From: Thereva unica
Lineage: Eukaryota > Arthropoda > Insecta > Diptera > Therevidae
Assembly (NCBI GenBank): GCA_949987705.1
Contig: OX465282.1
Location: 97,762,070-97,826,069 of the forward strand
DNA: 64,000 bases
Direction: 5' to 3'
The first letter of the stretch is position 1, and the number at the start of each line of letters is the position of its first letter. Below are positions 44,740 to 55,905 of this stretch, piece by piece. The translations under genes were made by a program, and so were the position numbers. The notes beneath the pieces were generated by a model that worked only from the letters and a program-made list of their open reading frames with translations, was not told the DNA's origin and searched no databases.

Positions 44740-45030
44740 TACACGTGGATTGCTGTTTCTTATGCGACAGAACTAAGTTTAGAAGTCACTCCTTGTAGTA
44801 CCATTCCACAACGTCGTACATAGCACGTCTAGTACCAAACTTTATTTGAAAGATAGATAGAGGATACAATAGGCTAATAAGAGGCGAGAAACACGTCGAT
44901 TAGGACCCTATGAACCTTGAACACTTAGATATTTGCTGCATGCATGAGTTTGGAGACTCTGACTGCGGAAGGTAGTTTCACAGTCGTGCTGTTCTGTTCA
45001 CAGTCGAGTTGTTCTGTTCAATCTGTGAGA
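44740..45030 (-). pseudogene. LINE family J 3' end
   Basis: The plus strand carries the inverted 3' UTR and coding tail (AGTCACTCCTTGTAGTACCA, GACTGCGGAAGGTAGTTTCA). The segment CACAGTCG-GTTGTTCTGTTCA is duplicated in tandem at about 44978-45020. Confidence 0.55.
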
Positions 45031-46500
45031 GCTAGTTTTATGGTGATACGTCTATTGACAGCATGAACTTACCGTGATGTCAACGCCGATCATGTGTTTA
45101 TATAGTTTCCTGATAGTACAGTATATCGCAGAGAAACTTTGTATCCGCGAATCGGACTTAAATCAGCACAGCTGTCCAACGAAACGAAATGGCCAAAAAT
45201 AGATGCATCCATACGATAAGATTAATTTTTATTAAACTAAAATTAAACTTGGCGACAAGATGTCAGGCGCCAACGAAAGTTTTATACGCGTTAAAAATCT
45301 ATCCTTTAACATCTGCCTCAAAGAGTACAGGCACGCGAAAAAGAATTCAAAGAGCGAGACTAGAACTTTGCGGATTTGCGGAATGATGCCATTCCCACTA
45401 CTTTGCACATACTGTAAGGACAACAAATTAATCTGATCGCCGATCACAGATATCTTAGAGTGACAATAAGTGCCTTTTCATGACGTTCTAAATGACGGTT
45501 TTATTTCCTATATAAGTAATTTTGTTTATTTGCAATATTTTGTATGGTTTTTTGTATAACAAAACAATTGAGTATGCAATTGACGGCGTGATTCGAAACT
45601 CGAGGGTGATAGCGAGAGCAACAGCCATTTATAAGTCGACCCGAATATTAATCATCATCATAAATAGCTCCACAGCTTGTTATTGGCTTTGGCTTCCTGC
45701 AACATCCTCCTCCAGAACTGTCAGTCCCTGGCTTGAAGTCTGCAATTTCTTATGCGCTATGTGCATGAAGCCAAGTGGCGCCAACTAGTGGAAAGTGTAA
45801 AATTATTGAACCAAAATGGGGCCGTTATTTTCCTTTGTGTACATTAAACTGTGTATAAAAAGAGAAGAAAGTTTTTTGCAAAATTTGTTAAAATTATTAT
45901 ATGCTGACGCCAAAAAAGGTATTGTAATTTTCGAATAAACATTAGTTAGCTATTTTAACTCGTTTTCAATAAAAATGTGTATTCCAGATTCTTTTTATTA
46001 CCGTTTGAAATGCAGAAAACAGACAACCAAATTTAACCTAAAATGAACATTCTTTTGAAAGTTGGTTTTGCTAGTATAACCCACAATATAAATTTTGCGG
46101 AAAAAACGATCGAACAGGGGGAAAAATTGGCATTTTGTCATGTTCTCGATGTCCGAGAAAGTAAAACAAGGGACACAAGTGTCATCACATGTTTTTGCGT
46201 TCGCCAAACATCAGTTTCAAAAAAGGCGTACACAGTAATCGTTTAAATGTACTTAGTGAACAAAGGATTTATTTATTTTAATTGAATTTTCTCTATAAAA
46301 ACAAACTCAAACTCGGCAGTTGTCAATGTATTTTCAATATACACTGGCGGCGGCTCTTGGTTCAATAGTTCAGCAATTTTCCGCCGTCGCGCCACGTGTC
46401 TTGTCAAAGCTAAGATCCGCCCCCTTGCACATAGCGCATACCTAGGGTTTGTAGATCTTCTACGCTATCTGTTTATCTCGTTTTTGGACATCCCGTACCT
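45031..46500. other. Noncoding, no gene recognised
   Basis: About 1.5 kb; no repeat family or coding sequence identified with confidence. Confidence 0.4.
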
Positions 46501-47020
46501 CTGTATCCGTCTGGTCTCTAGTTCATAATAATTTTTGTTATGCAGTCATCGCTGCTGCGTTCAACATGTCCTGCCCATCGGATTCTGTTAATTGTTATAG
46601 TTTTTATGATGTTTGGATCTTTATACAACTGATACAATTCGTGATTGTATCTTCTCCTCCAAGCACAGTTTTCGTTGATTCCTCCATATATAGTGCGCAG
46701 GATTTTTCTTTCGAAGCACCTTAGGAGATGTTCTTCGTTTCCCCTTAATATCCAGGTTTCGGATCCATGCAGAAGTATTGGCCTTATAAGAGTTCTGCTT
46801 AGTTTCACTTTAGTGTTCCTTGATATGTTCCTTGTTAAGAAGTGTTTACGTCGCCCAAAGAAGGATCTATTTCACAGCGCTAATCTCCTTTTGACTTCTA
46901 ATATCGTGTCGTTATCTTTTGAAATTAGCGTCCTTAGGTATATAAATTCTTTTACTCCTTCGATGCTGTATCAATTGTCATATTCTGGCGATCATTATGT
47001 CTTTTAAAGATGCACATATA

Positions 47021-47459
47021 TGTAGGATCGGATTTCGGCTAATATTTCGGCTAATTCTCCAATTGAAAACATACGTGGCAACACCGAAGGAAGTCTACAC
47101 GAGCGAAGAGGAAAAGCCAAACTGGAGAAAAGACGGGCTTTTTATCTTTCTTCTCTGGATGACCGCCGGCGTGAACGGACCCAAATTTTCAATAAATGTG
47201 TAATTTGAATTAACAAAACGTGTTTCAGTCATTTTCCTACAAAAGTGGTGTCAGAAGTGGGATGCTGCTGTAATAGTAATCGCGAAATTAGATTGTGAGT
47301 CGAAAGAAAAAAAATAACACGCGCCGGCGGCATTGCAAGCATCAGGCTACCTGGATAACATAAGCTGCCCAAGAATCTAAAACCAGTGTTACGAGTGTTT
47401 TTTAGTGCAATTACACTAAAAATTTGCCAGAAAAGGAAGACAGTTAAAAGGTTCCTACA
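47021..47459 (+). mobile_element. Miniature LTR-type insertion with PBS, TSD TATA
   Basis: 439-bp insertion in a LINE frame, flanked by TATA at 47017-47020 and 47460-47463. It begins TGTAGGA and ends TCCTACA. A TGTAGGA...TCCTACA unit of 221 bp (47021-47241), containing AATAAA near its end, looks like a 5' LTR. It is followed by TGGTGTCAGAAGTGGGAT (47246-47263), complementary to a tRNA-Leu 3' end as in LTR-element primer-binding sites. About 195 bp of leader then run to a second TCCTACA. No gag/pol. An internally deleted derivative retaining both integrase ends is inferred. Confidence 0.6.
47246..47263 (+). promoter_or_regulatory. Primer-binding site for tRNA-Leu reverse-transcription priming
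   Basis: The 18-nt word starts TGG (complement of CCA) and matches the inverse of the tRNA-Leu acceptor end, 4 nt after the LTR-like terminus. Confidence 0.55.
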
Positions 47460-48660
47460 TATATTTCGTTTTCTCTTCATTAATTGCTAGTCCGAATTTC
47501 TTTGCTGTTCTTTCTAGCGATATGAAGGCTTCTTTCATAGCTACGGTGTAGCTAGTATTACGATGTCGTCAGTGTATGCCAATAGTTGTACCGACTTGTT
47601 GAAAATGCTGCCCGCGGTGTTAATTCCTGTGTCTCATATCACTTTTTCCCTAGCTACGTTAAATAGTAAGCACGATAGGTCATCTCTTTGTCTTAGTACT
47701 GTGGCGTTGAATGGTTCGGACAGACCTCCTTCAATTCTTATTCTGCATATTACCTCTTTCATTATCATTTTGGTCAAATTCTACGAGGTGATTGGGAAAT
47801 CTTAAGTACTCCATAGCTTTATATAATTCTTCACGTTTTATTTTATCATATGCGTTTCTGAAGCTGAATGAATGTGTTCAATTCATTTGCCTTTCTAGAA
47901 TCTGCCTAAGAGTGAAAATATAGTCTGTGGTAAATTTTCCGGGATGGAACCCGCTTTGATAGTTTCCCAAAGCTGCTTCTGCGTAAGGCTGCAGCTTAAC
48001 GGATAAAATATTTTAGAGTTTTTTTTATGCTGATGCCTCTATAATTACGGCAGTTTAGCTGATCTCCTTTTTTTGTATAGGACACACAATGCCCTCGCTC
48101 CATTCTGATGGTATTTGTTTCTGGGTCCATATTAGTGCTACGATTTCATGCAGGTTCAATATTACGTTTTCACCTTCTTGTTTTAATAGCTCTGCTACAA
48201 TGCTATCTTTGTCCGGAGATTTGTTGTTTTGTTAGTTTTTTCACTGCGTTTTGTACGTCTTCTAATGTATCTCCCGCTAGTTCTTCTGCTAGTTCCACGT
48301 TTTCTGTTAACGTTTGCTCCTCATCTCGAGCATCTTTGAAGTGTTCACACCATCTAGTTAGAATTAGTTCTTTGGTACTTAAGATCTTCCCATCCTTATT
48401 TTTGCACATTGTTACTCTGGGCTTGAAACCAACTCGGTGCTCATTTACTTTTTTATATAGCTTCCTGGCATCGTTTCGGCTGTTCGCTTTTTCTATTTTT
48501 GACATTTCGTTTTCCCAGTACTCTTTTTTCTTCGCGTTGTGTACTCTTTTCTCCTGCCTTCTTTTTTTTATGTCTCAACTGCATTTATCGTTCTGTGTTT
48601 CTGTATCATTACTTGAACCATTAATTTCTTCTTTCACGGGGTTTCTATCCTAGAGTATTT

Positions 48661-49980
48661 GACGCTGATTCTTTGATTAGGGGTTTCAAGTTACTCCATT
48701 TAACCTCTATGTTTTCGGCGCTGTCGTTATTTGCATTTGTCACTCTTCTATTTATTTCTTCTGCATATTCTTCTTGTTTTTCTTCTTCTTTTAAAAGTCT
48801 CACTCACACCACAATTTGGTATTTTCCATTGGAAATGCATTTATGCAAGATAAGCCCAGCTATTACTGATTTTTACATCCAAAAACATATCTTTAAACTG
48901 ACATAATCTTCGTTCATACTACATTAAAACATTTTATTGAAGTTTCTATATTATCAGAGATTAATAGCCCTGCAAAACAATATACTAATTCTTTTAAATT
49001 CAACTTAATTAAAGATCAGGCCAAATCGCAGCTAGTTACTGCTAATACTCGTAGATATCACGTGATTATCTCATGCTAATTACCTTAAAATTTTGGCCTG
49101 TTCACACATAATTTAACTTCCGTGCCCCATTAGCAAGGTTTGCTGCGAAATTAATTTCTCATTTAATTGCTGTTATATCTTTAGTTAAATTATAAAATAG
49201 AAAGGAATATATTTAAAATTAATTACTGCTGGTATTGGATCAAATAATATCATTAATAAATTACAACGAAGGGTCAACAAATCTTCTTTCAAGGACAAAT
49301 TAATATAAATGCTAGAGGAAATTTTTATATTAAACAAGATTATAACATTTAAACTAGTTTAAAACTATCTATAATAAAAATTGGTGTTAATGTCAAACTT
49401 AAAAAACACACATATTAAACTAAAATTTATTTAAATAAAGAAGTATACGTTGCTACCTTACTTAAGATATTCCAGAAAGAAAAATAAAAAAATTAAATGC
49501 GCAATCACGACTTATTTTTCTGATGGTGCGATAATCAGTGATAAAAGAATAATTTATTATGAAAGTAGAATAATGATATGCCATTCACAATTATTGTTAC
49601 AATATCAGTTCGATTGCATCTGGTTTAATAATAAAAGTGTACTTGGAACTTTCTCTTGTTGCTTTCCAGTATTGATCCCATTAAGGTAAAAATAAATACC
49701 AAACAAAACCTGCTACCAAAACATGCACCTGGTCATGCAATTCCACAATTATGCAAATTTCGACTAAAAAATCCAATTTCCATACATTATCGCCTAATAT
49801 CACTCAGTTTTTACCTGATCACTGATCTGGAATTTATTCAGATCAAAATAACAAAAAAAAACTAAACAAAGCCTGAAAAACCGACGTAGAAAAAAATTTA
49901 TTTAAATATAATCTCATGTGGCGCCTATGATATATCCCCGTGAATGATTTTTTGGGGGGTAAATATTATACTAATACTAA
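48661..49980. other. AT-rich noncoding, no gene recognised
   Basis: About 1.3 kb without transposon coding remnants; may be intron or regulatory sequence. Confidence 0.4.
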
Positions 49981-50400
49981 CATTCCCCCGATGATACGTC
50001 TGCCCCAAGAGAGAGAGAGTGCGCGATTAAAATAGCCAGAGACTAAAGATAAAACAATCACGCGCCGAAAGCATGCAGCCCGGTCGCGCTGAATGGCTGC
50101 TGAGGCGATGTCTTTGCTAAAATGTCACACCATGGCATTCGTGCAGAAGCGAACGAAGCTTGTTTCGTTCGTGTTGCTGGCCTATAAAAATTCAAACACC
50201 GCAATATATTCCCGTATTCATATGAAAGCGCCAAATTATACTGTTAAGAAAAAAACGCAGCAATAAAAAAAAAACAAAAATAAAAATAAGAAAAAAAAAA
50301 CACTGGATTGACAAAAAGTTCCGCGGCCGCGCACAGTAGTAGCGCAAGCGCGCGTTGTCAGTCTGTGAAATGTCGATCAAGATGTTAACGCAACTACTCT
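49981..50400. promoter_or_regulatory. Promoter-like GC-richer region
   Basis: A rise in CpG content in an AT-rich window, with a (GA)n run (50010-50021), a plus-strand CTATAAAAATTC box (about 50181), a CGCGGCCGCGC block (about 50322) and a perfect insect Inr word TCAGTC (50358-50363). TATA and Inr are not at canonical spacing, and the direction is unresolved. Confidence 0.3.
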
Positions 50401-50580
50401 CGCCTGGCGCTCACCCCAATTTTGAGTATATTTTTGGTTTTTTTTATTTACCTTCATTTTATTTCATTTATTTATTTTGCTTTTCTGATTTTACGCTTTT
50501 TTTGTTGAAACAGTCACAACGGAAAGTCACAACAAAAATTTCGATTAGGTTTATCTTAAATGTTTACAAACATAACTCAC

Positions 50581-50620
50581 CACGTACGCGAGGAGGAGGA
50601 GGTGTCATTGGTGTTGTTAG
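50581..50620 (-). other. Candidate 5' (leader) exon, 40 nt
   Basis: On the minus strand a pyrimidine-rich acceptor (TTTCACTTTCAG) and a consensus donor (GTG|GTGAGT) bracket 40 nt containing ATGACACCTCCTCCTCC. Joined to 29970 downstream, the ATG gives only a 12-codon uORF ending in TAA 8 nt before the MPAYY start codon; all frames stop, so it would be a leader exon. It could belong to an unseen gene. Confidence 0.35.
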
Positions 50621-50639
50621 CTGAAAGTGAAATGTATAA

Positions 50640-51279
50640 ATAGAAAATTCGAGTTAATCTTATTTATTCGCTCTGTAACTGAGAAAAAACAAATATATTG
50701 TCGAATGGTTGACTTTTTTAATCTCATTAAATAATATTTTATAATGTTATTTATTTTTTTGTAAGGTTACAATCATTTGTTAGCGCAATCAAATTATTTT
50801 GTTATGACCGCGCGCTGTGGATGAAGTTCATTCACTGTTAAGTGTCACCTTGTAATTGCAGAGGTTAAGTTTTCAGGTTTTTTTTTAATTAATAATTTTA
50901 GATTTCATTATCAAAAAAAATGAACCAATAATCAAACAAGTACAAGGAATTGCTAAATGGAGCTTAAAATTCTGGTTTGTTCAACAATATCTATTTTGGC
51001 GCATTTAAAATTTGCCATGTGCAATACAGATGCTCCAGCAGTGGGAATGGTTTCAGGCCAAACATTGAATGTAATATCAACATCCTTATGCTAATTTTAT
51101 TTCAAGCTTTTCATCAATTCGAGACACTTTCATCAAAACGACAACCAGCGTTGCCAACTATTTCCTCGAGAGACCACTAGATTCGACTTTCAAAACCACC
51201 AGAAAATCACTAAAATATTTTCTTTTTCGCCAAAATTAACTATATATTCCACTAATAGTCTGGGGAAATTAGCATTTTA
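50640..51279. other. AT-rich noncoding, no gene recognised
   Basis: About 640 bp, nothing recognised. Confidence 0.4.
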
Positions 51280-51830
51280 AGGAGACAAAATTCAAAAATG
51301 TCTGAAAACTGGTCCACAGCTTCCTTGTGACTTTTTAAGAAAATAATTTCGGAATACAAAAAAAACATGGCCCCAGAAGATATCGCGCTTTTTCCGAGTT
51401 TTCCATGTATCTCGGTCATACAACCCCGCGCGAGGGCCCAAAATATTGATAACGAAATTCTCTACAACTTTAGTTTTTACAAAAAAGTTGGTCCTTTGAA
51501 AGTTATTCAAAGTCAAAGTTTTCGAAAAGCCCCTTTTGGCCAAAATTTCACTCAAAAACTGATATTTTCGAAATTTTTTATCAGTCAATACGAAACGTTA
51601 TTGGCTACATACTCTCTCTCCTTTACATTTTTTCAAAAACTTAACCCTTTCGAAGTTATGCAAGGTCAAAGTTTGCAAAAATTACTTTTTGGCCAAAAAA
51701 TCACTCAAAAACTGTTTTTTTTTTTCGAAAATTGTATTTTGTAGGCAAAACATTTTTTGCATCTACTAATACCAAACATTATTGCCTACAAAATACAATT
51801 TTCGAAAAAAAAAAACAGAGGACTTTTGTT
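51280..51830 (+). repeat. Dispersed repeat with GGCCAAAATTTCACTCAAAAAC words and a terminal hairpin
   Basis: Two or three diverged internal units share AACCCTTTCGAAGTTATGCA, AGTCAAAGTTTTCGAAAA and TTTTGGCCAAAA-TCACTCAAAAACTG (51480-51720). 51708-51820 is a perfect-looking hairpin (TTTTCGAAAATTGTATTTTG and inverse). A portion recurs inverted at 16915-17115. Confidence 0.65.
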
Positions 51831-51859
51831 CGCTTATAATTTCCAGTGAGCTTTTGAAT

Positions 51860-51985
51860 TTCTAACTTGTGGCGAAAAAGCAACAACCATTTCAAGCATG
51901 AACTGAACATGAACTGGACTTTAGCCGGTGAAGCCACTTATGTGGATTGAATTGAACATTATTGAACTGAGGTAGGCGAAGTCGG
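51860..51985. repeat. Partial copy of the 21440-21820 repeat
   Basis: Contains GTGGCGAAAAAGCAACAAC, GAACTGAACATGAACTGGAC and TTTAGCCGGTGAAGCCA, inverted relative to the 21-kb copy. Confidence 0.6.
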
Positions 51986-52179
51986 GGGCATTAGCCAGGA
52001 CTTTAAGGGTGGGTTAATTAAAAAACTCATCACTGTCACGTCACTGCAGAATTCAGCAATTGGAAATCTGTATTCACCCGGTATGCACGGCTCTAATAAC
52101 GCATCTTGTAGGCTTAGCTGGTTAATCGGGGTGCCGAAGTTCTGCCAAATTTGGGTTTTTACCTAGCGGACGACACACC

Positions 52180-52480
52180 TCCTTGCTCATCCTGGTAGTC
52201 TGGCACTGCCGACGTCACACTCCTTGTCAGCTGGTTAGCAGGATCCACAATTTTCAGAAGGCGCAAGACTCCAACGAAAATATCTTCCGCCAACCCCAAC
52301 GGTTTCCTCTGAACTCATACACCATCAAGAGTTCAAACTCAAGGTTCACCGCCATCTCCTCATGCATCCCTAGACTTCCTTTGACCTATCCTATCCTTTT
52401 TCTATTCTTCGAACTAAGCTTCTTACTAGGCATTCCACCATGACATGAACGACGTTAATATAAAGAGTAACACCTGAGGT
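52180..52480 (+). pseudogene. LINE family J 3' end
   Basis: Carries the coding-tail words TCAAGGTTCACCGCCATCTC and CTCATGCATCCCTAGAC, then the 3' UTR CATTCCACCATGACATGA and AAAGAGTAACACCTGAGG. Confidence 0.55.
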
Positions 52481-53089
52481 GAGACTTTCACTACTTGAGA
52501 ATGTTCGTGCTGCTTTTCAACATTGGTGTTCGAATCGGGAAAAATTAGTAATGAAATAACAAAATTGGCCGGACAATTATTCAAATCGAGTTACTCCTGA
52601 TGCGTCTCTAAACTACAGAACTTCATACGAAAATTTGTTAGTATTTTTGGTTTTATTCCATTTCAGAAGATGGATATGACCCCACTGTTCATCAACTTTG
52701 GCAATAAACTCTTGGTTTTTATTTAAGTGAATCATTAGGGCGGTAGTATCTTATTGATATCTTATTATGGTTTAGTGCATGACCAACACTTATTTTGAAT
52801 AGCCACTAGACACGATATTTTCCCACTAAAAGCAAGTCCAAAGCACCAGTTCTAGTGGTAAAACCACTAAGTTGGCAACGCTGGGTACCACTCCACCTTG
52901 AGGCGGATAAATCCACCATAAAATGTAATGGCTGAGCGCTGGTTTTGGGCGAGGGCATTTTGTAATAGTCAGCATTATAGAGATTCCGGAAGCGATAAAG
53001 CTGATTCCGGTTGCTTGCTCTTTGAGATTTCAAACTTTGCCAACTTCCATGTATATACAAGGTTAACCTGGACTTTTCCAAAGAACCGC
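52481..53089. other. Noncoding, no gene recognised
   Basis: About 600 bp; no confident repeat or gene. Confidence 0.4.
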
Positions 53090-53720
53090 AGTATGGTATG
53101 GTATAGTATGGTTAGTTAGTATGGTACACGGAAGGCTCCAACACAAACACAGATGTGGGTGTCAGAATCTGGAGTGAAAGCCCCCAGATTCAGTAGAGCG
53201 ATGAGCCTATCGATCGTTAAATCGTGGTTACTTATGCCGCTATAGTCTGGTGGCCCAAGACTAAACAGGTTACGGCGATCCTCAACGGACGCCGGCCTGC
53301 AATGGCTTGCTTGCTTCTCAATTACCGGAGCTATGCGGACCTGTCCCACAGCCGCATTGGAGGCAATCATTTGATTGACTTCATTGTATATCTTCATATG
53401 GAAATCCGCCGCCGTAAGTGCCTTGAAACTTGACGTACTCCAGGGTGCAAATCACGGCTTTCAGTAAAGGGGTTTAAACTAAACTTAGCATTTCCACTTA
53501 GCTGAAAGTCGTAATTCGTCTGGAAAGTCACTTTCTTCAACTCAAACTACCTGTCCTGTCGTGACGACTCGTCTTTCAGCACAGGGGCCTAGGTCTCTCT
53601 CATGAGGCAGAATTCCGGCTTTTCATGAAGGCGACGAGACATACATATATATTCTTTGTGAATGTCCTGCTGTAATCTGGCTTAGAAGAACATTTATCTG
53701 AAAGTTTATAAGCCCCGTTC
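53090..53720 (+). pseudogene. Scrambled R1/LOA-like LINE fragments
   Basis: Three pieces lie out of normal order. 53096-53165 starts an RNase H domain (WYTEGSNTNTDVGVRIW). 53220-53435 is the RT thumb (VTYAAIVWWPKTKQ, MACLL, HMEIRRRKCLET). 53615-53700 is the C-terminal zinc-knuckle region (ETYIHILCECPAVIWLRRTF). A truncated MITE (53450-53592) separates the last two. Confidence 0.6.
53450..53592. mobile_element. Truncated copy of the 20810-21031 MITE
   Basis: Matches the right half of the 222-bp MITE (AGCTGAAAGTCGTAATTCGTCT, CACTTTCTTCAACTCAAA, TTTCAGCACAGGGGCC). The left end is degraded. Confidence 0.7.
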
Positions 53721-53889
53721 AAGCCCGGCATTCTTCAACTAAACACTTTCTTGCATTCGTCTGCAAAGCTGATGGTCTGTTCCGTTAGTGGGGTACGTAC
53801 ACAATAGACCCAACTTGGCTGCAGTGTTGGGTGACCCCCTCATTCCTTAAACAAATCTGCAACCTAGTATTTTAAGCAAGAATTTGTTT

Positions 53890-53960
53890 TTATATGTATG
53901 TATGGCGGTGCTAAGCTCAGGAAGCACCCTTTGGACTACCGGTTCGGGGGATAGATTAGG
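53890..53960 (-). pseudogene. LINE family J 3'-UTR scrap
   Basis: GGCGGTGCTAAGCTCAGGA followed by GCACCCTTTGGACTACCGG matches the family's terminal sequence. Confidence 0.6.
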
Positions 53961-54496
53961 GGGGCTTTCAAAAAAACAAAATTTTGTTTTCACACAAAAT
54001 ATTAGTACAATATCTTAAGATTATGCCCTGAAACAAGGAGCAGTTAATTCACCGCTGCTCTTCAACATTTATATAAGCGATCTAGTTGGATCCCTTACTA
54101 GCGCATTGGCTTTCGCGGACGACCTCGTCATATACAGGACAGGACCGAAGATTGACGTGATCCAGACGCTACTACAACACGACTTCGAGGAAATCGAGCG
54201 TTACGCTGATGATTGGAAATTGAAAATCAATCATGGAAAATGCGAAACGATCTTCTTCAGGACTCCTCTTAACAAGGCTTCACGCGATGTTAGGAGGAAC
54301 TGGAAAGAGTTTGATATACGAAGCCATGCGGGACAGACGCTGGTAAAGAAAACCGAGGTTAAGTATCTAGGAATTTGGCTGGATCAGTACGTGTATTACG
54401 AGAGTCATATACGTGCTGCTATAGTCAAAGCCCGTAAGGCTTTCCAAATGACGAAAAGGCTCTTTTTTAGTAAACACCTCAACTCCAGAGTTATAC

Positions 54497-55555
54497 CTCA
54501 ACTCCATTATACTTTTCAAACTAAAAAAGTTAGGTTTCCCTGTAGCCCTTCTATTATGGTTCCAGTCCTACTTAGCTGACAGGACCTACCAAGTCCTTTT
54601 CCGTGGATCCAAATCCGCGACCATTGAGGCGTCATCCGGTGTCCCTCAAGGCAGTCACCTTGGCCCTATCCTCTTTATTCTTTCTATTGATGATATTGTT
54701 ACCTTGCTAAGACACTGCAGAATCCTGATTTATGCTGATGACATCAAATTGTACCGTCACGTAAAGAGTATGGAGGACTGCAAACTTTTGCAGGTCGACC
54801 TCGACACCTTTTTCTCTTGGTGCGCCAACAACAACCTGGTTCTTAATATTAGTAAATGCGAAGTCATGACTTTTTGTAGGCGACGTGATCCTATAATTTA
54901 TAACTACTCATTCTCTGGTGAGGGTGTCCCCCGTGTTAATTTAGTCAAAGATCTCGGGATAAGATTTGACACCAAGCTAGACTTCTCTACTCATATCAAC
55001 TATATTTCTTCCAAGAGCAGCTTAGTCTTGGGTTTTATAAAAAGGTGGTCCAAAGAATTTAACAGCACCCTGATCACTAAACACCTATACATTTCCCTTG
55101 TCAGACCTTTACTTGAATATGCGTCCCAGGTTTGGTCTCCTCACTATTCTTCGCATGTTGGAAAAATTGAGTCGGTTCAACGTAGGTTCGTTCGATTCGC
55201 ATTGAATCACCTTCCTTGGGAAGACCCTTTAATTCTTCCACCATATGAATACCGACTTAAGTTACTCAACTTAAACACTCTCCACAAGCGTCGTGAGGTG
55301 GCCGATGTTGTTTTCGTTCACCAGCTTCTTAATGGACGTGTCGACTCAGGTTTTCTAAGGCGCCGTGCGTCGTTTAGAGAGAGCCGATACAATCTGAGAG
55401 GACCACCGCTCTTACACATCAACTCCTCTAACACCAATTATGGCCGATTTGAGCCTGTTAATCGCATGTTCATTAATGTAAATAAAAATATTAATGTTTT
55501 TAGCGTAAGCACTAACAAAGACCTGCTTAAAAGGAGTCTATTTGTTGTCTCATGA
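54497..55555 (+). CDS. LINE B ORF2 reverse transcriptase, C-terminal part
   Basis: About 352 open codons. Motifs: KLKKLGFPVALLLWFQSYLA, SSGVPQGSHLGPILF (motif B), LIYADDIKLYRHV (motif C with catalytic DD), the LGIRFDTKLDFSTHINYIS block, GFIKRWSKEFN, RPLLEYASQVWSPHY and a tail with RRASFRESRYNLRGPP, YGRFEPVNRMF. Motif A and everything upstream are missing, so it is inactive, but there are no frameshifts, which argues for recent insertion. Same clade as LINE C (42-43.5 kb). Confidence 0.8.
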   Translation, partial: LNSIILFKLKKLGFPVALLLWFQSYLADRTYQVLFRGSKSATIEASSGVPQGSHLGPILFILSIDDIVTLLRHCRILIYADDIKLYRHVKSMEDCKLLQVDLDTFFSWCANNNLVLNISKCEVMTFCRRRDPIIYNYSFSGEGVPRVNLVKDLGIRFDTKLDFSTHINYISSKSSLVLGFIKRWSKEFNSTLITKHLYISLVRPLLEYASQVWSPHYSSHVGKIESVQRRFVRFALNHLPWEDPLILPPYEYRLKLLNLNTLHKRREVADVVFVHQLLNGRVDSGFLRRRASFRESRYNLRGPPLLHINSSNTNYGRFEPVNRMFINVNKNINVFSVSTNKDLLKRSLFVVS

Positions 55556-55689
55556 CTGTTTATGTGTTTCGCATGCAATTTTTATTGGTACTCAATCTTT
55601 TATGTTTGCATGTCTCAGCTGAGCCACGGCAGTGGTAAATATTTCTCAGCCCTGCTGGGAAGTGCGCCTTCTGCGTTAGAAGGGAAACT

Positions 55690-55714
55690 CTATATATGTA
55701 TATATATACATATA

Positions 55715-55803
<89 letters not shown>

Positions 55804-55835
55804 ATGTATGTATGTGTATGTATATATAGATTTTC
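55690..55835. repeat. (TA)n microsatellite with TATG/TATC interruptions
   Basis: More than 100 bp of alternating TA between 55700 and 55800, then TGTATG variants; lies in the LINE B 3' UTR. Flanking segments GTGCGCCTTCTGYG occur on both sides (about 55660 and 55850). Confidence 0.95.
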
Positions 55836-55905
55836 ATGCTTAGCTGAAAAGTGCGCCTTCTGTGCTAGACGGGTTAACTCTTGAGGTAAAAAAAAAAAAA
55901 AAAAA

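Larger units (their letters stand above)
46510..48660 (-). pseudogene. LINE ORF2 remnant, interrupted by an LTR-type insertion
   Basis: Read from high to low coordinates: a pre-RT block (NDARKLYKKVNEHRVGFKPR, about 48440) with EHFKDARDEEQ; a broken RT region (47480-48150); INEEKTKYM at about 47465-47490; then, beyond the 47021-47459 insertion, EFIYLRTLISKDND-like sequence and KLSRTLIRPILLHGSETWIL with INRIRWAGHVERSSDD (46518-46810). Numerous frameshifts. Resembles the family at 20230-22411. Confidence 0.7.
54497..55905 (+). mobile_element. LINE B inserted in LINE A
   Basis: 5'-truncated LINE with an open RT frame (54497-55555), a 3' UTR containing a (TA)n run, and a poly(A) tail (about 55887-55907). 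It splits the LINE A frame between HLNSRV and [12 protein letters not shown] 12-bp direct repeat ACCTCAACTCCA lies at its left junction (54476-54487, 54495-54506), but no copy is seen at the right, so a standard TSD was not identified. Confidence 0.8.

Noticed and set aside
48108..48653. A 181-codon plus ORF rich in Ser/Phe/Leu resembling a membrane protein
   Set aside because: It is the antisense shadow of the LINE frame on the minus strand (NDARKLYKKVNEHRVGFKPR).
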